A DNA stretch of 64,000 nucleotides, from the NCBI RefSeq assembly GCF_017377855.1, contig NZ_JAFREP010000005.1, positions 310,001 through 374,000 of the forward strand. The letters are read 5' to 3'. A model generated the notes under the pieces. That model searched no databases and was not told where the DNA came from. It saw only the letters and a program-made list of their open reading frames with translations. The stretch is from Acanthopleuribacter pedis (GTDB lineage Bacteria > Acidobacteriota > Holophagae > Acanthopleuribacterales > Acanthopleuribacteraceae). Every line of letters starts with the position of its first letter. Within the stretch, counting starts at the first letter, position 1. A program made the position numbers and the translations under genes. This document shows, piece by piece, positions 62,201 to 64,000 of the stretch.

Positions 62201-64000
62201 GCGCGCATCAGCCTGCGCAACGGCGCGAGCCTGACTTATTACCAACCGGTTCGCGTCGAAACCCTGGAAGTCGACGGCGGCTCGCTGTATTCCGGTGTTT
62301 CGGACCGTGCCTTCGGTTTGACCGCGACCACCGTTTCCCTAACCAACGGTTCGCTGTGGTCGGCCGCGGCCAACCGCGATGGGTTTGCCCCGGCGCGTAT
62401 CAATGTGGATGTCGCCGAAACCTTCACCCTCGACGCAACCTCACGCGTGGAAACCAACGGGGAAAACGGCGGCGCTTCGAGCAGTCCCGGCGGTTCCAAT
62501 GACTACAGCCACGCCGGCTACCACGCCTTACGCGATTCCGATACCGGCACCGCCTCCACCAACCCGATTCACGGTTCGCTGTTCCGACCGGAAGCACAAA
62601 TCTACCGCGGCGGCGGCGCGATCCACATCCGCTGTGCCGACTTCCAACTGGACGGCACCGTTTCGGCGGCCGGCGTTTCCCAATACGCGGGTGGTTCCAT
62701 TTGGCTGGAAGCGAACAACTTCCTCGGTAGCGGAACCTTGACCACGGGCAACAACCCGGGCCGGATGGCGCTTTACCACGGGGGCGATGCAGGTTTCTTA
62801 AACCGCTACACCATCCTCAGTTCCACCCCGGAAAACGTGCACCAGACCTACGGCGGCGGCACCCTGTTTGTCAAAGGTGCCGACCAAACCCACGGCGAGT
62901 TGATCGTCGATCAGGACGCCCTCAACCGCCATAGCGCCTCAGCCTTGTACCAGCGCTACCGGATGACCGGTGTTGTCGGCCCGGCGCGTTTGACCGTGTC
63001 CGCGGGTGACAGCGATCCCGATCCGCTCGTGATCGACGACCTGACCTGGAGCGATTTGCCGTCGGGGCTCGGCGGTTTGTGGGTGAAATTCACCGTGGAC
63101 GGCGTCGACTACGCCGCGCGCATTCGCGACAACGACGCGCGCAAACTGATGCTGGAAGCACCCGCCGAGGGCAATCTGCCCGCGAGCTTGCCCGCCGGTA
63201 CCGAACTCCGTTTTGAATTGCGTCTCGACCGCCTGCACCTGCGCAACGGTGCCCAGCTCTACTTCGCCGGGGACCTGACCATCGGTGAACTGCTGCTGGA
63301 TCAAAGCGACAAAATCAATTCGATTTGGGCGCGGAGCCTCAACGGCTTGCCCAATCCAATGTCCTTAAACAACAACCGCTTGCGTTTGGTTCTGGACGCG
63401 CCGAACCTGGCCGAGCAGGCCTTCCAATTACAGGACAGCCAACTGTGGTTCGACAAACCGATCACCCTCGACAGCCTGAACCTGGTTAACAGCCAAGTGC
63501 TGCATTCGCCGCCCGAACGGAGCGTCGCGGTGAGTCAATACACACCTTGGCTCCACCTGACCGCGCGTTCGGTGACCATGGATGCGACCAGTTGGTTCGG
63601 CGGCACCCGCATCGGTGATAGCCGCGGCGAGGACAATTCCGCTGCTTGGTATCACGGCGGCACCCTCGGCAACTTCGCCGGTCCCTACGGGTCCCTGTTT
63701 GCACCCGACCGTTTGGGGGTGGGCCTCAACTATACCGGTGCGCGCATTTACCTCAAAGCCGACACCCTCACCGGCGGCACCTTTGATGTGACCAGCGCGA
63801 ACGGCGCGGCCGGCTCGATCCAACTCGATCTGGGTACCGTCAGCGGCGACATCACGCTGAACGCCGGGAAACACCCCACTTCCCACAACCCCAACGGCGG
63901 TGGCCGCATCGCCGTGGTGTACGACACCTTGGTAAACGCGAACTTTATTGCGGATACCCGCGCCGACGGCAGTTCCGGCACCTTCTTCCTCAAAGACCGC
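50255..64000 (+). CDS. Giant secreted multidomain surface protein, 3' end beyond window
   Basis: One frame is open from ATG 50255 (GGAGG upstream) to the right edge: at least 4,582 codons. A signal peptide MFRFLGLFLACLPAVA begins it. Residues about 386-490 resemble a CARDB-like domain (FTVTFEHPDTVATGEPYDLT). From about residue 872 to 2,900 run some 18 carboxypeptidase-regulatory/CnaB-like beta sandwiches with the pattern GxVxDxxGxPxxxAxV...TDxxGxYxFxxVPxGxY. An Ig-like domain near 2,993-3,090 (ITPPGLTLVSPTE) follows. Residues 3,220 onward are glycine-rich solenoid-like modules. No enzyme motif was found. Likely a secreted adhesin or surface fibre; the anchor is outside the window. Confidence 0.88.
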   Translation, partial: MFRFLGLFLACLPAVAFQIPTSVGSTTDLPSAVFRIEQQGFRISPERRILLMEEPEGSVVFDYFYDAPNQSGWRLQGLLISPSGGEQTLSQDFSLGRLVLTRDQITEEGTWQITNLQILDGDTLVAESSPAVVSIDAVAELLVARATVEEMTPEELAELGHVFNPNDYRSIKFNLALVMGSTEVPVNIPVLLPRDPASRLKALMPISDPFLEGIVVAGEPRFGGVPSLFFVGEETVSPIKAEGYVMSLVVIPGKIHHLKTMFRAAVLVVNAAPDGLEVRVNNLQAKIEFPTPTKYGHPLGLSDTQNGGLERPMVNLGADGESGTSDDRDFIDPAEEAVAEYILRGNVPGMYDVRFDISGQANLGDDDPFRVTSTAEARVYVRSPDFTVTFEHPDTVATGEPYDLTMHINNVGEVPLNDFNIEIDPFRLVGVTMEAGTDPRQAAGTIAPGGEASLTWRLRADTTGQVVASYYRVEDGISSDLQLSIGIAPSGERLTNRVLIFPPEFEAGFEDPLKANVKRFAKKVYDLSHMVEEEVPTHLLPIAGRDAGRLNKRFGFSAVSLGLGANSDQAHLSLLRNVIGAMDGHEAIDRFRREMTRISEPNMTAAFEPLLQNWVASRGHRDLLTWMAEESRTIDNLALVLVEGDPGLSLAVTDPEGRVSSDSGALDIPFSAVFNLGPGRRLAWLGGLSGAPQITVSGAVGGPLRVQAVFNPNPATAMTFLDTGSWTPTVDPTLTLQPVGGRWDIEENRVVRQVQGEIVPSRAFGVVGVKHMSPLDGQDVDINGRHVAFQFSRPLDLSAIAQLGDHIQIEGAPVVLGKLQNNPHFLVVKSRHTHGPYRPINYRLEGLTALDGTVMAPQTGSFDGDPFFSGVSVTGRIVDQSGTDIQAAKVYLEVRGGWSDVIEGDFIIEDVKTPDANGGYRFDFVPFIKDGVQVPSEDTNPYEYDRHFYERLARHLDRKKDFRITVELADGRRESRKFTPQAPGQNIVAEFSFLDKGTIFGRLVDPDGLPIANAPIYASNQERLNGYAQLTTTDGDGNYRFDGLEVGQVVVKTAKPGGELAWRSVFLTKQNSPYRLDISFDSIFGRVEGQVVRVIDGELIPQPNMLVGWHASSTRPFYYYRTPDDLYPLPYNGLAYTDSNGFFRLEEMPGGIGSLWAWGVGGYATRKLTMAGNEFIRADLQIVYQERHTVNLSGRVVDGQDFPLADMDVQVGNHYTKSASDGSFSFENVPISLGNHRVNAYKNRDVWPWDALLRGHATVNMAPEMDDITELLIVAIPDPVITGRYLDVAGNPIPFAPVYNPPNDGLKPPVFAYTDHEGIFKGSLFDTSNFPGMWWDPHVGLQVGGNHFTGLRYPKLAHTEVTVGVEGYENLVVQEEPQSQIRVRLVDGQGAPVIGTVEVRGYLPSSDEETMGMPVFGTLYRRVTDNDGGILFDQLNTRETTIQGTHPLLGETEVYSYVPAPLAEGAEVPSITLAFNSQAEPTNLFGRVFDSDGVSPAPEGTLVVAEVGGVTAKTRTNPEGWYWFESLVNTGSRQLVDLVVYHPNSTHWAGEKIMLNQEMRFRNDLILAQRGTVNVHLVDHDGVPVESGNVVVSYQDISYQDPQVVGELGELDWVKQEFSAQVLANTNPVQFTNLPVGEVQLRAAHGNGLSALKSVLLPRDGRTLDIYLHLETPGSISGVFFDHANEVIPNGEVQLTRFSQLLAQRVTDDASTGNPGFFNFEALPMRRYRLHGTDPDSGLTGTTEVEPTPFRPDAQVDLRLDPVGHINGVVQYQGQTVPNARIRLMSGWEGRPELNLVTGADEYGLFELRNLPLDRYRLIVSSNVTAEKALEFIEISESGETITPVVRFSPMHELLLNVLHADGTPAAHVSVSVNGGGEGVFDGATGYTDENGQLLLYNLRPNTYTVWGKEPRYRDDLYTPITISPDDPQRVEHSVQFPGWGVVRGQVLDERGVPIDFPVRVRIQDPIRFGSDVWTYLNTDAGGSFTWWRARLGQRMSAVALSSRNYESDTQSFYLENHGDEVDLVLTLRQMTTASGQVVFEDGTPVPYAKVWVDEPIQIITQADEQGRYSLEPIRVGGMTVFAKDPFSPRTGQAFRISDSTGEGAVLPHTDVTIQLGGVGTLSGNVFLSDGSPVTYGHLMLEHQQSGAMRQAALFADGGWLQTNIPMGTYTARAYDAERTMWSEDSFELDLVEDGGSAAGDLTFQPSFEIRGRIFAEGGTNGVRDAMIELWRRQNGVRWQRVYRDVSRDDGFYSLEHVYPGTYRVVIGDETLSNTLKTELVVGDADMLEMDWVLRPARSISGVVTNADTIPLYPGAVRVFSLAGQLLDSVSLNQRGEFQLEDFDLDEVRLQITTLKGWYTFDQVVQLQPGANAFNFTGPATVRVRGRLIAQAEQRVGVAASLSYRGSSRGVMGGNDGAFEISHVPVGEVLTLTVTGQGTRRMTVGPFSTDTDLGDIYIDTTPPELADFPDGIRVTQMPATLRIPVTEAEQDSNYLPEKTKVWLNGQSMDVFLVADADAVVLQVPAFPEGAVRGYNVLKVQVENDADRRAVKNYELYIESPGATVAVKVNDYRWRDAVGQVVQLEDGRTFTTDDRGFVYVYNVTGAAPRFWARSGDDGAFLGDVALSQTAATTFGAMRLVPAGGYLGQVTDVDGNPLADVTVWAENQPARTDGDGRYFMRVVPINQETDLIVDEPRGFGLRQAGRIAVPGTFADGYDIQVEPVGTLVGTVYDSNGTTPISGASVSLAYDSVSERFHQTATTDSDGAYRIERVFAEPLRLTARHPSTNQVGLVVYPSMQPGQTATLDIHLEPVGTLVGRLLLPDGNPAAAVTLNVVDQRDIVYASAVSAADGAFQIDEVPYGTFALSADARAGLAYLDQAITLSQNSLTLGDLSMAVDLPPTLTVELPPVYDPVLRPQMRLVLEDDRALASMTVVADDYPERAVTRNIGGVRSTTSFNPPLPDSIPYGPLPLTITVRDHFDQEVVWTGALNVADDITPPGLTLVSPTETLTLEEGRTFEVVADTVDAYSVTVTYDGFLLGTGYRGPFGSDRFTAEVRVPPVDASGVVEVNLIARDRRGNETRLGIPVNVLNRDISGAPDLEVMSHVDGQVMPLNLDRDLNLDLRLRMNDPDGLAVVTVRFEGEEVLRAGLTETNHEVTHRLVLPPSASRREQVRIVVDVDDLGFNRTSQTITLNNIDGEVFDADNPLNIGRYTTAFDNRSLILVGGAHVIDGAHAPQDLVLVNGAEVTLSKSSGELLGDAAVTDLDVGLHLVIAAGSAIRADKAGFPDFSLYPGATVYPSHGGLSVDDDSLRKTHGSMVEPLLVAAYSGGGAIRLQAPNLWLQGEVTARGGWAKFPYLGAGGSIWLQSPNLQGRGLVSADAYATRSDEIAGMPGGGGGRIAVYGAGENLSLQALGRAGGGHGTIFLSLPDPAYADGTRDILRVAGLATTEVAAATPIPYFTGIVGQDIQFLPTQQGPDGYRDHLILPEPAGYHRYRGLYVWREGEPENRKRIDFNSGTEIVSEANEAFPVFADGDRLHIGYPLDAVEVVDGGRFRSEAGLVRAPVFFDGGFLHAGDGVTHLLRDDAVIRRGGGLEGAFEGPAMTLPTGLAFSVDGSLAVPQMELPDGATLHLNGTLMTDRLVVAAGATVDAVPWASAPMLDIQATEAVIDGTLQVAPKKVDGGTDGYWTHAGLRGNSEPRSPHTSGSLYEPGSFAGGLGGVVRLRFDELVLNGTLDVGVGEVGGAAWLQGLRLTGSGSISADGKVDYRYVRGGGRIALWVDDQSGFSGSLSARGYDQVSFYGSAGAGTTFIKTPTWPDGRLIVDNGGQTAGVDSTVLPIFGIRVAGAGTTPTVLTGAFPAHREFVGMFLVLEGQEPQRITEQSATALTLAGPINGLAEGVSVTAFHRFSGLVARGGAALYTTDPIQVTGDVVLDGGQINAPVTRIGATDTRVFADGSGELTQDDGTRIYELDNFHLTVQFPLDVARISLRNGASLTYYQPVRVETLEVDGGSLYSGVSDRAFGLTATTVSLTNGSLWSAAANRDGFAPARINVDVAETFTLDATSRVETNGENGGASSSPGGSNDYSHAGYHALRDSDTGTASTNPIHGSLFRPEAQIYRGGGAIHIRCADFQLDGTVSAAGVSQYAGGSIWLEANNFLGSGTLTTGNNPGRMALYHGGDAGFLNRYTILSSTPENVHQTYGGGTLFVKGADQTHGELIVDQDALNRHSASALYQRYRMTGVVGPARLTVSAGDSDPDPLVIDDLTWSDLPSGLGGLWVKFTVDGVDYAARIRDNDARKLMLEAPAEGNLPASLPAGTELRFELRLDRLHLRNGAQLYFAGDLTIGELLLDQSDKINSIWARSLNGLPNPMSLNNNRLRLVLDAPNLAEQAFQLQDSQLWFDKPITLDSLNLVNSQVLHSPPERSVAVSQYTPWLHLTARSVTMDATSWFGGTRIGDSRGEDNSAAWYHGGTLGNFAGPYGSLFAPDRLGVGLNYTGARIYLKADTLTGGTFDVTSANGAAGSIQLDLGTVSGDITLNAGKHPTSHNPNGGGRIAVVYDTLVNANFIADTRADGSSGTFFLKDR
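59920..64000 (+). repeat. Four solenoid-like modules within the giant protein
   Basis: A protein-level repeat of about 375-395 residues: AGGSIWLQSPN / GGGGGRIAVYG (about 60326 and 60430), VGGAAWLQG / RGGGRIALWV (61470, 61560), YAGGSIWLEA / NNPGRMALYHGG (62683, 62750), AAGSIQLDLG / NGGGRIAVVY (63803, 63893). Each also has a GTxFxK strand and, in two, a GxLIVD segment. The fourth copy is cut by the window end. Confidence 0.7.

Noticed and set aside
1..64000. tRNA, rRNA or tmRNA genes
   Set aside because: No T-loop signature (GGTTCGAATCC-like) with matching acceptor stem was found in any gap.

Overview
The window comes from a Gram-negative bacterium of roughly 58-60% GC. LPS heptosyltransferases, a bifunctional penicillin-binding protein, a type IV pilus retraction ATPase and CheV point to an outer membrane, twitching motility and chemotaxis. 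A huge secreted protein built of carboxypeptidase-regulatory-like domains, an hrcA-grpE-dnaK cluster, a long-form aromatic amino acid hydroxylase and frequent TTG/GTG starts would suit Acidobacteriota (Holophagae/Acanthopleuribacteraceae-like) or a myxobacterial-type genome. That placement is inference only; the window holds no rRNA or tRNA.

Layout. 1-9.5 kb: the 5' part of a di-heme cytochrome (-), deoC (-), xthA plus a DUF503 gene (+), a SohB-type protease operon (-), an aromatic amino acid hydroxylase (+), a small Cys-rich secreted protein (+) and cheV (-). 10-17.4 kb: a lipoamide-dehydrogenase-like flavoenzyme, an unknown acidic protein, and a secreted beta-helix protein flanked by two paralogous HEAT-like membrane proteins. 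17.5-22.4 kb: a redox/detoxification cluster with a PNPOx-like protein, a glutathione S-transferase divergent from a TetR regulator, and an XRE/MmyB-type regulator divergent from an aldo-keto reductase. 22.5-34.7 kb: a bifunctional PBP, an isoaspartyl peptidase, a diguanylate cyclase, a DUF4269 protein, a large hybrid histidine kinase, a ParE-type toxin with an antitoxin frame that lacks a start codon, PilT and a transglutaminase-like protein. 34.9-42.4 kb: two overlapping heptosyltransferases (-) divergent from hrcA-grpE-dnaK, then dnaJ. 42.6-49.8 kb: an ankyrin protein, a PAS-GGDEF-EAL protein, a membrane-anchored PD-(D/E)XK protein, a CDGSH protein, an unknown and moaA. 50.3-64 kb: one open frame of at least 4,582 codons running off the right edge.

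The strongest unlisted signal is a family of four dispersed palindromic elements (about 56-214 bp; near 11.5, 18.5, 21.1 and 28.1 kb). They share about 20-bp terminal inverted repeats starting CCCGCA, have no coding capacity, and are flanked by YTAR tetranucleotides (CTAA/CTAA, CTAG/TTAG, CTAG/CTAG, CTAG/TTAG). They look like MITEs mobilised by an IS5-group-like transposase encoded elsewhere. One supplies the stop codon of the flavoenzyme gene and three sit just upstream of start codons. Other notable signals are the matched operator/promoter pair between gst and tetR, the missing antitoxin start, the degenerate M23-like partner of SohB, and repeating solenoid modules at the end of the giant protein.
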